DNA of 64,000 bases from assembly GCA_008923315.1 (NCBI GenBank), contig WBSF01000007.1:124001-188000 (forward strand), in the 5' to 3' direction. The position numbers were made by a program, and so were the translations under genes. This DNA is from Betaproteobacteria bacterium SCN1 (GTDB taxonomy: Bacteria; Pseudomonadota; Gammaproteobacteria; Burkholderiales; Thiobacillaceae). Under the pieces are notes generated by a model. That model was not told the DNA's origin and searched no databases. It worked only from the letters and a program-made list of their open reading frames with translations. Below, in pieces: positions 1 through 8,030 of the stretch (position 1 is its first letter; every line of letters begins with the position of its first letter).

Positions 1-650
1 CCGGCGTACTGGTCGCGGTGATCCTGTTTCTCGCGCCGCTCGCCGAATACATCCCGCTGGCCACGCTGGCCGCCATTCTGTTCGTGGTGGCATGGAACAT
101 GAGCGAGGTCGGCCACTTCGCGCACATTCTCAACAAGGCGCCGCGCGCCGACCGGGTGATTCTCGTCATCACCTTCGTGCTGACCGTATTCGCCGATCTT
201 GTCGTCGCCGTCAACGTTGGCGTGCTGCTGGCCGTACTCCACGTCATCCGCCGCATGACCGAGACCTTCGACGCGCGTCCGGCCGACGACAAGCTGCTGG
301 CCCGCCACGGCATCGACAAGCTGCCCGCGGATACACTGGTCTACGACATCGAAGGACCGCTGTTTTTCGGCGCCGTGGAGAATCTCGAACGCGCCTTGCT
401 CTCGACCCGCACCGATCCCAGAATTCTGATCATCCGGATGCGGCTCGTACCCTTCATGGACATCACCGGCATCCAGACGCTGGAGAACGTGATCGCCAAA
501 CTCACCCGGCGGGGCATCGAGGTGGTCATTTGCGAAACCAACACGCGCGTGCGGCACAAGCTTGAAAAGGCCGGCGTGCTGGGACAGCCCGGTGGCACGC
601 GATACGCGAAGGATCTGGTCGAGGCGGTCGGCATGGCACCGGCCGCCTGA
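1..650 (+). CDS. SulP-family anion/bicarbonate transporter, C-terminal part (5' end outside window)
   Basis: The reading frame is open from the window edge (codons from base 3), so this is only the 3' part of a longer gene. The first ~85 residues carry hydrophobic membrane segments typical of the end of a SulP transport domain. The rest is a STAS domain, with the FMDITG element at about genome 455-475 where STAS domains carry a D-x-S/T-G motif. SulP proteins exchange sulfate, chloride or bicarbonate. Its position next to a carboxysome locus makes bicarbonate import a reasonable inference, not a demonstrated one. It converges on csoS1D with only 14 bp between stop codons, leaving little room for separate terminators. 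Confidence 0.85.
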   Translation, partial: GVLVAVILFLAPLAEYIPLATLAAILFVVAWNMSEVGHFAHILNKAPRADRVILVITFVLTVFADLVVAVNVGVLLAVLHVIRRMTETFDARPADDKLLARHGIDKLPADTLVYDIEGPLFFGAVENLERALLSTRTDPRILIIRMRLVPFMDITGIQTLENVIAKLTRRGIEVVICETNTRVRHKLEKAGVLGQPGGTRYAKDLVEAVGMAPAA

Positions 651-664
651 CACCCGCGACGCCG

Positions 665-1300
665 TCAGCCGTGCGGACTGCGCGCGCGCAGGTTGAGTTG
701 CTCGATCGCCCTGATCGCCGCCGCCTGCGCGGCTTCCGCCTCGGCTTCCGATCCCATCATCGTGAGCCGGCCGAAGTTGCCGAAGGCTTTCACGTCGACC
801 AGCGTGATGTGGGCCCCCTTCTCCGCCTCGTTCGCGGCGTAGACGATGTAGCCCGCCGGTTCGACTTCGAGAATGAACATGCTCTTGCCGGGCAGGATCA
901 TGGAGCCCTTGCGCATCTGCCGGTTGATCAACGTCGTGTGGTCGGGCGTGATCCCGCGGATGATCTCGTTCCACGCGACCTGGCAGGGCAGGCGCGCCTC
1001 GACCGTGGTATTGAGCTGCCGGAGAATGATGTCGCCAGCCTCCTGCACTTCGCTCTGGTTGCGGTAATGGATTTCCATCGAACCGAAGGAACGTTCCACC
1101 ACCTGTTCGCCCAGGTGAACATTGGTTTCCTTCAGCGCGATGTCCGACAGCCGGTGCACGGCCATGCCGGGCGCAACCTCAATCCACATGCAGGCATCCC
1201 CCGGCACCGGCAGGAAACCCTGCGAAGAGGTGGCGAGATACGACGCCAGCTGCGGTTGCAGCGAATCGATGAAGACGAAGGCGCGCAGATTGACTTTCAT
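665..1300 (-). CDS. csoS1D: Carboxysome shell protein CsoS1D (tandem BMC domain, BMC-T trimer)
   Basis: A 211-residue protein made of two successive bacterial-microcompartment folds. It matches the CsoS1D family: an N-terminal [20 protein letters not shown] block, a [17 protein letters not shown] block, and the VVERSFGS segment around residue 90. The adjacent Glu-Arg of that segment gates the large central pore in known CsoS1D trimers. Two trimers stack to give an air-lock-like pore thought to admit larger metabolites such as RuBP. It lies 71 bp downstream of cbbO, the distal end of the cso cluster as in other alpha-carboxysome bacteria. It is shorter than cyanobacterial CsoS1D because the long N-terminal extension is absent. 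Confidence 0.9.
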   Translation of the reverse strand: MKVNLRAFVFIDSLQPQLASYLATSSQGFLPVPGDACMWIEVAPGMAVHRLSDIALKETNVHLGEQVVERSFGSMEIHYRNQSEVQEAGDIILRQLNTTVEARLPCQVAWNEIIRGITPDHTTLINRQMRKGSMILPGKSMFILEVEPAGYIVYAANEAEKGAHITLVDVKAFGNFGRLTMMGSEAEAEAAQAAAIRAIEQLNLRARSPHG

Positions 1301-1371
1301 GGCCGGCGATCAGACCCGGGCGACGCGGACAGGGCGCGCGATCATACCGCACGTCACCAGCATCCGGGCGC

Positions 1372-3726
1372 TCATTTCGTCAGTCCCATGTAAAGCATCG
1401 GCAGCTTCTCGGGCAGGCGCTCGAGGTGATCGATGACCGTGAAGTTCTTGGCGCCGAAGATGCGCGAGACATACTGGTCGGCGTGCGGATCGAGCGACAG
1501 TGCGTAGACGGTGACACCTTCGCGTGCCAGCTCTTCCACCGCACGCTTGGTGTCGTGGCGCAGGTATTGCGGATCGCGCGTGTCGTTGTCGGCGGGTTCG
1601 CCGTCGGTGATGACGAAACATACCTTGCGGGTTTTCGGCTGCTGCTTGAGCACCGCGCCGGCGTGCCGCAGGGCCGCGCCCATGCGCGTCGAGTACGACC
1701 CCTTCATGCCGGCGAGTCGCGCCTTCACCAGATCGTTGTACGGCTGGTCGAAATCCTTGAAGCGGTAGTAGTGCACGTCGTGACGGCCGTCAGAGCAGAA
1801 ACCGTGCAGCGCGAACGAATCGCCGATACGGTCCAGCGCGTCGGCCAGCAGCACGGTCGCCGCGCGGGTCAGGTCGATCACGCTGTAATCCTGGCCCTTG
1901 ACCTTGTCGTTCGACGATTCGGACATGTCGAGCAGCACCATCACCGCCAGATCGCGCAGGTTGCGCTTGTAGCGCATCATGATGCGGGTGTCGGGCTGCT
2001 GGCCCATGCGGATGTCGATCATCGCCCGCACGGCGGCGTTGATGTCGAGTTCGTCGCCATCTTCCACACGGCGGATGCGCTGCATGCCCTGTGGAATCAT
2101 CGACTCGATCAGAAACTTGAGCCGCGAGATCGTCGGTTTGTTGTCGTCGATGATCTTTTCGATGACGGCCAGATCGCCGACCTGCGGATGGCGTTCCAGC
2201 ACCGTCACCCAGCTCGGGCGCTCCAGCTGGATGGTGTAATCCCATTCGTGATAGTGCACCGGGTCGGCAATCGGCGGCCGGCCTTCGAGCGAATTGATCG
2301 ACACGCCTTCCTGATCGAGGAAGAATTCGGTTTCGAGGACCCAGATTTCCTCGGCATCGTCGCCGGCGAATTCGTTGTTGACCTCGTTGACCATCTCCAT
2401 CACGGAGACTTTCTTTCGAATCTGCTTCGGCCCCCAGGTCGCTTCCAGCGCCTCGGCCTCGTCATATTCTTCGGATTCCCAGACCGTGCGGTTGTCGTCG
2501 CGATAGATCGCACGCAACTTGTCGGTCCGCACGTTGAATTCGGGCAGCCCCTCGGGCAGGTGATGCACGAGTTCGATGCCGAGATTCCAGCTCGTCTGCG
2601 CGGTATCCAGTTCGCTTTCGGCAGCTCGGAACAGTTCGACGCCTTTTTGCACCCAGGGATGCGGGTCCTGCGTTCCGGTCTCCAGCAGCGCGCGTGCAAG
2701 ACGGTTGATGAGGTCGCCTATGGTCCTGGGCTCGGCATACTCGTAGACCGGGTGCAGCGCCAGCCAGGATTCCCGCATGTTGGGAAACTGGCGGATCGAC
2801 AGCGTTTCGACCCGTGCATCTTCGTAGGCCTCGATCACCGCCATCTGCAAAGTGGAGAGCATCTGCATCGACAGCGGTTCCTTGCTGAAGACGAGATGCG
2901 CTGCGCAATGGTTGGCGGCGGCGCGGTAAAGCTCGACGCCCGAGACGATCCGGTCTTCCGGCGTCGCATCGCCAAGCGGACGGAAATCGTCGTAGGCATC
3001 CGCGATGTGGATGACGAAGCGCTCGATGTAGGGCTTGAGGCCCTCCCGCAGCTCGTAGTCGCCCGCGGTCGGGCGCAGGAAGAAATCGCGGCCCCACATC
3101 GCCCGCAGGTAGATGTTGAGGCGACGCTGCACATCGACGAAGAGCGTACCCTTGCGTTCCTGCTGCAACACCGAGAGCGCATCCGGGCTCTGCAGCGAGA
3201 AATACTTCTGCTGCCCCTCGAAATCGGCCTTGTAGGCCTGCGCGCCCCACTGCACCCAGCGTCGCAGACCGCCCAGCGTGAGCTGGGTAAGCAGGCGGTC
3301 GAGATTCTCCAGCATGGGCCGGAGGCCACGGGGCGCCTGCGCCAGCATGATGGAGAGCACATTGAGATAGTTGCGGAAAACGTTTTCGTCGCCCAGACGT
3401 TCCGCCGCAAGCGGTGCGGTGCCGGCAATCAGCGCCAGCACCTGGCCCGAGGTCTTGGATGCCATGCCCAGCAGGAAGTTGACCAGGTCGGGCAGCACAT
3501 CCTCGCCGATCGCGCGCGCAACCTCCGGCATGGCCTGCAGGTAGGACACGACGACCTCCTCGCCGCGCCCCAGATGGTGCAATGCCACCGCGCCCTTCAT
3601 GAAATTGTCCAGCCCGCGCGAAGAGAAGGCACGCGCGGCTTCGTTCCACGAACCGCGCAGCACGTCCTGCGCGTCGGTGGGAAGCTCGTCGAGCAGCTCG
3701 CTGTACTCTTCGATGTGGATGGCCAT
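1372..3726 (-). CDS. cbbO: CbbO, VWA-domain adaptor of the CbbQO RubisCO activase (carboxysome copy)
   Basis: A 784-residue protein with a C-terminal von Willebrand factor A domain. The MIDAS residues are visible as LLDMSES near residue 600, a downstream Thr in YSTRMGA, and the Asp of VITDGEPAD. The long N-terminal part is the conserved CbbO/NorD-type region. In characterised systems one CbbO binds a CbbQ hexamer and recruits RubisCO, so that inhibitory sugar phosphates are removed. cbbQ lies 134 bp upstream, and csoS1D follows. It is paralogous to the copy at 23018-25279, but the two are strongly diverged, consistent with specialisation for form I and form II enzymes. The ATG has no good ribosome-binding site. 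Confidence 0.93.
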   Translation of the reverse strand: MAIHIEEYSELLDELPTDAQDVLRGSWNEAARAFSSRGLDNFMKGAVALHHLGRGEEVVVSYLQAMPEVARAIGEDVLPDLVNFLLGMASKTSGQVLALIAGTAPLAAERLGDENVFRNYLNVLSIMLAQAPRGLRPMLENLDRLLTQLTLGGLRRWVQWGAQAYKADFEGQQKYFSLQSPDALSVLQQERKGTLFVDVQRRLNIYLRAMWGRDFFLRPTAGDYELREGLKPYIERFVIHIADAYDDFRPLGDATPEDRIVSGVELYRAAANHCAAHLVFSKEPLSMQMLSTLQMAVIEAYEDARVETLSIRQFPNMRESWLALHPVYEYAEPRTIGDLINRLARALLETGTQDPHPWVQKGVELFRAAESELDTAQTSWNLGIELVHHLPEGLPEFNVRTDKLRAIYRDDNRTVWESEEYDEAEALEATWGPKQIRKKVSVMEMVNEVNNEFAGDDAEEIWVLETEFFLDQEGVSINSLEGRPPIADPVHYHEWDYTIQLERPSWVTVLERHPQVGDLAVIEKIIDDNKPTISRLKFLIESMIPQGMQRIRRVEDGDELDINAAVRAMIDIRMGQQPDTRIMMRYKRNLRDLAVMVLLDMSESSNDKVKGQDYSVIDLTRAATVLLADALDRIGDSFALHGFCSDGRHDVHYYRFKDFDQPYNDLVKARLAGMKGSYSTRMGAALRHAGAVLKQQPKTRKVCFVITDGEPADNDTRDPQYLRHDTKRAVEELAREGVTVYALSLDPHADQYVSRIFGAKNFTVIDHLERLPEKLPMLYMGLTK

Positions 3727-3763
3727 GGGCTAGGGCTTAGAAGCTAGGATCGAGGGAATTGCA

Positions 3764-3789
3764 TGCCGGGCGACACACATCACCCGGCT
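3764..3789. other. Stem-loop in the cbbQ-cbbO spacer
   Basis: GCCGGG at 3765-3770 pairs with CCCGGC at 3783-3788 around a 12-base loop, within a 134-bp spacer that holds no reading frame. There is no T-run, so it is not a clear terminator. It could be an mRNA processing or stability element separating cbbQ from cbbO. Confidence 0.4.
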
Positions 3790-3860
3790 TCCTGACGCAG
3801 GGATTCGGAGCAGGGATCGGCGCTGGACTATCGTCTCCAGCCCACACCCTGCGCTAATCC

Positions 3861-4769
3861 CTAGAAATACGTCGTCACCGCCGAATCCAGCGCGTCGCGC
3901 ATGTCGGGATCGTCCGTGATCGGGCGCACCAGCGCCATGCGGCAGGCACCCAGCGCAGGGACGCCCTTGGCGATCAGCGAGCCAGCGTAGATCAGCATCC
4001 GGGTGGACAGGCCTTCGTCGAGGCCGTGACCCTTGAGGTTGCGCGCGCGCTCACCGATGTGGACGAGGTTCTTGGCGACGTCGATCGACACACCCGATTC
4101 GTGCGCCACGATCTCGGCTTCGACCTCGTGCTCGGGATAGTTGAAATCGAGCGCACCGAAACGCTGCTTGGTCGACTGTTTCAGATCCTTCATCAGGCTC
4201 TGGTAGCCCGGGTTGTACGAAATGACAATCTGGAAGTCGGGGTGCGCCTCGATCATCTCGCCCTTTTTTTCGAGCGGCAGCTGGCGGCGCGCATCGGTCA
4301 GCGGGTGGATGACGACAGTGGTGTCCTGGCGCGCCTCGACCACTTCGTCGAGATAGCAGATCGCGCCGTGACGTGCGGCGACGGCAAGCGGGCCGTCCTG
4401 CCAGCGGGTGCCGTTGGCGTCGAGCAGGAAGCGTCCGACGAGATCCGACGCGGTCATGTCCTCGTTGCACGCGACGGTGATCAGCGGCTTGCCGAGCTTC
4501 CACGCCATGTACTCGACGAAACGGGTCTTGCCGCAACCGGTCGGCCCCTTCAGCATCACCGGCATGCGCACGGCGTAAGCGGCTTCGTAGAGCTCGACCT
4601 CGTCGGCCACCGCGCGATAGTAGGGCTCGTTCTTGACGCGATAGGCATCGAGCGGATTGCCGCCCTCGGACGCCGGGCGCACATCGGCCGTGGGGCGCTG
4701 CTGCGCCTGCGCACGTGCCAGCGCTTCCTGGCGCGGCGAATAGGTGCGCATGAAGGGATCGTTACGCAT
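3861..4769 (-). CDS. cbbQ: CbbQ, MoxR-type AAA+ ATPase of the RubisCO activase (carboxysome copy)
   Basis: A 302-residue MoxR-class AAA+ ATPase. Walker A GPTGCGKT is at residues 75-82 and Walker B ICYLDE at 137-142. The sequence around [19 protein letters not shown] is the CbbQ/NirQ/NorQ signature. It hydrolyses ATP as a hexamer and, with CbbO, remodels inhibited RubisCO. The ~40-residue N-terminal extension relative to the form II copy (25421-26227) is a visible difference between the two. A good ribosome-binding site (AGGAAG) precedes the ATG. It begins 18 bp after mcdB, so it belongs to the cso operon. Confidence 0.95.
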   Translation of the reverse strand: MRNDPFMRTYSPRQEALARAQAQQRPTADVRPASEGGNPLDAYRVKNEPYYRAVADEVELYEAAYAVRMPVMLKGPTGCGKTRFVEYMAWKLGKPLITVACNEDMTASDLVGRFLLDANGTRWQDGPLAVAARHGAICYLDEVVEARQDTTVVIHPLTDARRQLPLEKKGEMIEAHPDFQIVISYNPGYQSLMKDLKQSTKQRFGALDFNYPEHEVEAEIVAHESGVSIDVAKNLVHIGERARNLKGHGLDEGLSTRMLIYAGSLIAKGVPALGACRMALVRPITDDPDMRDALDSAVTTYF

Positions 4770-4787
4770 GGGAGCTTCCTTTGGTTG

Positions 4788-5057
4788 TCAGTCCGGCCAA
4801 ATGCGCTGCGGATGCAGCGTGCCGTTGGAATCCGCAATGCCACCGGCATGGACGGCCGGCGCGGACGCCCGTTTCGACGCGACGGGCTGTGCGGCAGGCG
4901 CAGGCCGGGGCGCGGCGGGTTTTGCCGCAGGCGGGACGGGCGTCTTGCTCGGCGTCGCACGCTTGGCGGCTGCCCGGACCGGTTTTTTCGATCCGGCCTG
5001 CTGCGCGGATTTGGCCTGGCGGACGCTGGCGGTAAGTTTGTCTTTCATCGTGCTCAT
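4788..5057 (-). CDS. mcdB: McdB-type carboxysome-positioning adaptor (small disordered protein)
   Basis: An 89-residue, Lys/Ala/Pro-rich protein of low complexity with no predicted globular domain. It has a basic N-terminal segment with helical character, a long Pro/Ala linker, and a C-terminus ending in HPQRIWPD. A small disordered protein encoded immediately after a ParA-type gene in a cso operon, with a conserved C-terminal Trp, is the description of alpha-McdB. Alpha-McdB coats carboxysomes through CsoS2 and stimulates the McdA ATPase. Its ATG overlaps the mcdA stop codon (ATGA, 4 bp), indicating translational coupling. The call rests on context and composition, because these proteins share little sequence. 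Confidence 0.78.
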   Translation of the reverse strand: MSTMKDKLTASVRQAKSAQQAGSKKPVRAAAKRATPSKTPVPPAAKPAAPRPAPAAQPVASKRASAPAVHAGGIADSNGTLHPQRIWPD

Positions 5058-5686
5058 GCGATCACCTCTTTGATAATGGCTTCGATTTCAGCGACGGCGG
5101 GCGCGCCGCGACTGCCCAACTGGTAGACCGAGGCGCCTTCGAGCGCTGCGGCGCGATAGATGGCCCGGCGCCGTATCCCTGCGTCGAGCACGGGCAAACC
5201 GAATTCGGCGAGCGCATCGTGCATGGCGACCGACAGCGCGCTTTTCGGTTCGAGCTGGTTCAGCACGAGGAAGGCGCGCAGGCTCGCGTTGCGCTTTTTC
5301 GCTTCGGCGATTTCCTCGGGCAGCTTCAGGCTGGCCCACAGATCCACAGGCGACGGCAATACCGGAATCAGCGCCAGGTCGCACGCGCGCAAGGCCGCCT
5401 GCGGGCCGTGTGCATCGATCGAAGGCGGGCAGTCCAGCACCACGTACCGGTAGGCTTTGAAGGTCTTCTTCAATGCTGCACCGTCCCAGCGGCCAGTCAG
5501 TGTCTTCACCGTGGCCGGAAACGGCGCTGCCCCCGAGCTGGCCCATTGCAGCGCCGAGCCCTGCGGATCCAGATCGACGACGGCTGTCTCGCCGCGCTGG
5601 GCCAGCCCGGCCGCGAGATTCATGGTCAGCGTGGTCTTGCCCGCGCCGCCTTTCTGGTTGATGACCGCAATGATCCGGGTGGGCAT
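5054..5686 (-). CDS. mcdA: McdA, ParA-type ATPase positioning carboxysomes
   Basis: A 210-residue ParA/MinD ATPase with the deviant Walker A motif KGGAGKTT at residues 12-19 and [10 protein letters not shown] (Walker A') soon after. McdA binds nucleoid DNA in its ATP form, and McdB-coated carboxysomes follow its gradients, so particles are spaced and inherited. A longer in-frame start exists 24 bases upstream. The ATG at 5686 is preferred because GGAAGGAAG precedes it at a sensible distance, and because it abuts the acRAF stop codon. It is coupled to mcdB by a 4-bp overlap. Confidence 0.88.
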   Translation of the reverse strand: MPTRIIAVINQKGGAGKTTLTMNLAAGLAQRGETAVVDLDPQGSALQWASSGAAPFPATVKTLTGRWDGAALKKTFKAYRYVVLDCPPSIDAHGPQAALRACDLALIPVLPSPVDLWASLKLPEEIAEAKKRNASLRAFLVLNQLEPKSALSVAMHDALAEFGLPVLDAGIRRRAIYRAAALEGASVYQLGSRGAPAVAEIEAIIKEVIA

Positions 5687-5687
5687 G

Positions 5688-5951
5688 TCATCTTCCTTCC
5701 GCAAGGGCATCGATCCGGCGCGCGAACTCGGTATCGGCCTCGTTCAGGCTCACGCCGTCCGCGGCCTCCAGCGTGACGTTCGCATACGTCGTACCGAAGT
5801 TGATGTTTTGCGGATGAATGCCCGTTTCCTCGGACAATGCCGCCAGCGCGTCGAGAAACGCGCGCGTCTCGCCGTATCCGCCGAATGCGAAACGCCGGAA
5901 CAGCGTTGGCGGCTTGCCGCGCGCTTCCCAGCCTGCGGGCATGTCAGCCAT
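5688..5951 (-). CDS. acRAF, alpha-carboxysome RubisCO assembly factor (pterin-dehydratase-like fold)
   Basis: An 87-residue protein of the pterin-4a-carbinolamine dehydratase-like family found in cso operons. Recognisable elements are the [26 protein letters not shown] stretch at residues ~18-42 and IHPQNINFG near residue 45, followed by NVTLE. In this subfamily the protein acts as a chaperone for the form IA large subunit and not as a dehydratase. It overlaps the bacterioferritin-like gene by 8 bp and is followed directly by mcdA, so it sits in the carboxysome operon. No symbol is settled in the literature. Confidence 0.85.
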   Translation of the reverse strand: MADMPAGWEARGKPPTLFRRFAFGGYGETRAFLDALAALSEETGIHPQNINFGTTYANVTLEAADGVSLNEADTEFARRIDALAEGR

Positions 5952-6378
5952 GCGGGCCTCCGCTGTTCAGACTGGCCAGTGCATCGACATGCGCCCGCTC
6001 TTCATCGAGGATCTCGGCGAAAAGCTCTGCAGTCTCCCGGTCGCGCATGCGTTCGGCATGCGCAAGCGCCTGCTGGTACAGGCGCACGGCATCGATTTCA
6101 AGCTGATGATCGGCGGCCAGAAGGGCTTCCGGGGCGCGGCCCAGTCGCGACGGCGGCAGATTGCCGGCCGAGGGCGCCACGCCCAGCTTGATGAGCGCTT
6201 CCATGAGCCGCTCGGCATGGCCAAGCTCCTCCACGGCTTCGTGACGCAGCTCTGTTGCCAGCCGCTCGTCGCCCCACAGGCGGGCGAGCACGCTTTGCGC
6301 GAGATACTGCTGCACGGCGCTCATCTCATGGGTGAGCGCGCGCGACAGCCAGCCCAGAGTGCGCGGGTCGACGCTCAT
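5944..6378 (-). CDS. Bacterioferritin-like protein of the carboxysome operon, complete di-iron site
   Basis: A 144-residue four-helix ferritin-fold protein. Numbered from its own ATG, it has Glu18, Glu51, His54, Glu94, Glu127 and His130, the same positions as the six ferroxidase ligands of E. coli bacterioferritin. Position 52, the haem-ligating Met of bacterioferritin, is Leu here, so haem binding at the subunit interface is unlikely. Homologues occur in cso operons of other chemoautotrophs with no established role; iron handling or redox protection of the carboxysome are possibilities. It lies 21 bp after csoS1B and overlaps acRAF. Confidence 0.85.
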   Translation of the reverse strand: MSVDPRTLGWLSRALTHEMSAVQQYLAQSVLARLWGDERLATELRHEAVEELGHAERLMEALIKLGVAPSAGNLPPSRLGRAPEALLAADHQLEIDAVRLYQQALAHAERMRDRETAELFAEILDEERAHVDALASLNSGGPHG

Positions 6379-6399
6379 GCCGTTTCAGCGCGTGCCGGT

Positions 6400-6735
6400 T
6401 CAGCTTTGCGTCATCGTGATTTCGGCGTCACGGCCACCGCCCGCTGCGCTGGGCTTGGTCGGCAGGATGCCTTCGACTTCGCTGTGGACACGGGCGATGA
6501 TGTGCGCCGCAACCAGACCGTCGCCCACGCGCTCGCACGCATCCGCGCCCGCACGAACCGCAGCGTTCACCGCACCGGTTTCGCCGCGAACCAGAACGGT
6601 CACGTAGCCGCCGCCAACGAATTGACGGCCAATCAGACGAACTTCAGCGGCCTTGGTCATCGCGTCCGCCGCTTCAATCGCGGGAACCAGACCACGGGTT
6701 TCGATCATGCCCAGGGCAATCCCAGTCACGCTAGC
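6400..6735 (-). CDS. csoS1B: Carboxysome shell hexamer protein CsoS1B (BMC-H with C-terminal extension)
   Basis: A 111-residue single-domain BMC shell protein. It forms hexamers that tile the carboxysome facets and whose pores pass bicarbonate and RuBP. The core matches csoS1A and csoS1C almost base for base, but this copy has about 13 extra C-terminal residues (KPSAAGGGRDAEITMTQS region), the mark of CsoS1B. An upstream in-frame ATG would add 16 residues. The start at 6735 is chosen because GGAGA lies 7 bases before it and the protein then begins like its paralogues. Confidence 0.93.
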   Translation of the reverse strand, partial: ASVTGIALGMIETRGLVPAIEAADAMTKAAEVRLIGRQFVGGGYVTVLVRGETGAVNAAVRAGADACERVGDGLVAAHIIARVHSEVEGILPTKPSAAGGGRDAEITMTQS

Positions 6736-7392
6736 CATTTGCATTTCTCCAATCAACAAAGCGGGAGGCGTCAAGCCATCCACTCAAAAATCCTCAAGCG
6801 GTCGGGGCGGTCGGCAGGATGCCTTCGACTTCGCTGTGGACACGGGCGATGATGTGTGCCGCAACCAGACCGTCGCCCACGCGCTCGCACGCATCCGCGC
6901 CCGCACGAACCGCAGCGTTCACCGCACCGGTTTCGCCGCGAACCAGAACGGTCACGTAGCCGCCGCCAACGAATTGACGGCCAATCAGACGAACTTCAGC
7001 GGCCTTGGTCATCGCGTCCGCCGCTTCAATCGCGGGAACCAGACCACGGGTTTCGATCATGCCGAGTGCAATACCAGTCACGCTTGCCATGTTTATGCTC
7101 CTAGGAAAAAGTTATCAATCCGCTCAGGCCTGGGGGGCGGTCGGCAGGATGCCTTCGACTTCGCTGTGGACACGGGCGATGATGTGCGCCGCAACCAGAC
7201 CGTCGCCCACGCGCTCGCACGCATCCGCGCCCGCACGAACCGCAGCGTTCACCGCACCGGTTTCGCCGCGAACCAGAACGGTCACGTAGCCGCCGCCAAC
7301 GAATTGACGGCCAATCAGACGAACTTCAGCGGCCTTGGTCATCGCGTCCGCCGCTTCAATCGCGGGAACCAGACCACGGGTTTCGATCATGC
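6458..7392. repeat. Three 253-bp direct repeats inside csoS1B, csoS1A and csoS1C
   Basis: Segments 6458-6710, 6810-7062 and 7140-7392 are identical except for one base (T in csoS1A where the others have C, at about 6856). Even third codon positions are conserved, while the flanking gene ends differ. This is the pattern expected from recent duplication or ongoing gene conversion. Confidence 0.95.
6794..7090 (-). CDS. csoS1A: Carboxysome shell hexamer protein CsoS1A (BMC-H)
   Basis: A 98-residue BMC-domain protein, one of three near-identical major shell proteins encoded in tandem. Family landmarks are ALGMIETRGLVPAIEAADAM at the start, the RQFVGGGYVTVLVRGETGAV segment and the C-terminal ARVHSEVEGILP. 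It forms cyclic hexamers that make up the shell facets. It is assigned as CsoS1A by operon order (C-A-B). Within the 253-bp core it differs from csoS1B and csoS1C by a single base, so the A/C distinction rests on order and on the N-terminal MASVTG versus MAERMG. Confidence 0.92.
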   Translation of the reverse strand: MASVTGIALGMIETRGLVPAIEAADAMTKAAEVRLIGRQFVGGGYVTVLVRGETGAVNAAVRAGADACERVGDGLVAAHIIARVHSEVEGILPTAPTA

Positions 7393-7420
7393 CCAGGGCG
7401 ATGCCCATACGTTCTGCCAT
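7124..7420 (-). CDS. csoS1C: Carboxysome shell hexamer protein CsoS1C (BMC-H)
   Basis: A 98-residue BMC-domain shell protein, first of the three csoS1 genes. It begins MAERMGIALGMIETRG and ends EGILPTAPQA. A strong AGGAGT ribosome-binding site sits 6 bases before the ATG, fitting very high expression of the major shell component. It is separated from csoS4B by 94 bp that contain a stem-loop (7466-7490), which may allow csoS1 transcript levels to differ from upstream genes. Confidence 0.92.
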   Translation of the reverse strand: MAERMGIALGMIETRGLVPAIEAADAMTKAAEVRLIGRQFVGGGYVTVLVRGETGAVNAAVRAGADACERVGDGLVAAHIIARVHSEVEGILPTAPQA

Positions 7421-7465
7421 TTCAGTACTCCTTTTCAGTTCGAGTTAATAACGAAAACTTGCCTT

Positions 7466-7490
7466 GCCGCGCCAGCGCCCGCTGTGCGGC
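7466..7490 (-). other. Stem-loop between csoS4B and csoS1C
   Basis: Plus-strand GCCGC (7466-7470) pairs with GCGGC (7486-7490), with an inner CAGC/GCTG pairing. On the coding strand it is followed by AAGGCAAGTTTTCG. It lies in the only sizeable spacer among the shell genes. It could partially terminate or stabilise transcripts ahead of the abundant csoS1 genes. The function is inferred. Confidence 0.45.
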
Positions 7491-7514
7491 CGCTGCTATG
7501 CTCTTTACGCCGTC

Positions 7515-7760
7515 TCATGCATCCCAGTCATCGATGATTCCGCAGATGGTGAGATCGGTCATTGTCGTCGCGTCGGTCATCGCCAGCCGGGCGGCGGTGC
7601 CCACGTTCGTAAACACCCATTTGCCCGGCGGCACGCCGACCGGATCGGTCGCCACCAGCAGTACGCCCTTGTTGGTCTCCAATACCCGCAGCGAAGCGGC
7701 CATGAGACCGGGCACGCGGCGCGTGCAGACCAGATCGCCCCGGACACGCATGATTTCCAT
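7515..7760 (-). CDS. csoS4B: Carboxysome vertex pentamer protein CsoS4B (BMC-P)
   Basis: An 81-residue CsoS4/EutN/CcmL-family protein that forms pentamers capping the icosahedral vertices. It begins MEIMRVRGDLVCTRRVPGL and ends LTICGIIDDWDA; the terminal GIIDxWDA matches CsoS4A upstream. Its ATG overlaps the csoS4A stop by one base (TGATG), so the two vertex proteins are translationally coupled. Confidence 0.93.
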   Translation of the reverse strand: MEIMRVRGDLVCTRRVPGLMAASLRVLETNKGVLLVATDPVGVPPGKWVFTNVGTAARLAMTDATTMTDLTICGIIDDWDA

Positions 7761-8020
7761 CAGCCGTTCGCCTCCGCATCCCAGTGATCGATGATTCCGA
7801 CGATGGTCAGATCGGACGGAAAGTCCCGTGCACCGGCCGCTTCGCGGGCGGCCGACGAGCTCACGCAGATCACCCAGTCGCCGGGAATGCAGCCGACGGC
7901 GTCCACCGCCACGGCACGCGTTCCGCCGACCTTTTCCTGCACGACCAGCAACGGCTTGTGGCCGAACTGGTCGAGGCGGTTGGTCGACACCAGGGTTTTC
8001 TCGACGCGCATGATCCTCAT
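7760..8020 (-). CDS. csoS4A: Carboxysome vertex pentamer protein CsoS4A (BMC-P)
   Basis: An 86-residue BMC-P pentamer protein with the family start MRIMRVEKTLVSTNRLDQFG, the central GxIPGDWVICVSSSAAREA segment and the C-terminal LTIVGIIDHWDA. Vertex pentamers close the shell, and their loss makes alpha-carboxysomes leaky to CO2. It sits 10 bp after csoSCA and overlaps csoS4B. Confidence 0.94.
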   Translation of the reverse strand: MRIMRVEKTLVSTNRLDQFGHKPLLVVQEKVGGTRAVAVDAVGCIPGDWVICVSSSAAREAAGARDFPSDLTIVGIIDHWDAEANG

Positions 8021-8030
8021 CGAAAGCTCC

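Noticed and set aside
1426-3747. Open frame of about 773 codons on the plus strand opposite cbbO
   Set aside because: Antisense shadow of cbbO; composition is atypical and there are no motifs or ribosome-binding site.
6458-7392. Regular repeats that might suggest a CRISPR or satellite array
   Set aside because: The repeats are 253-bp coding cores of the three csoS1 genes.
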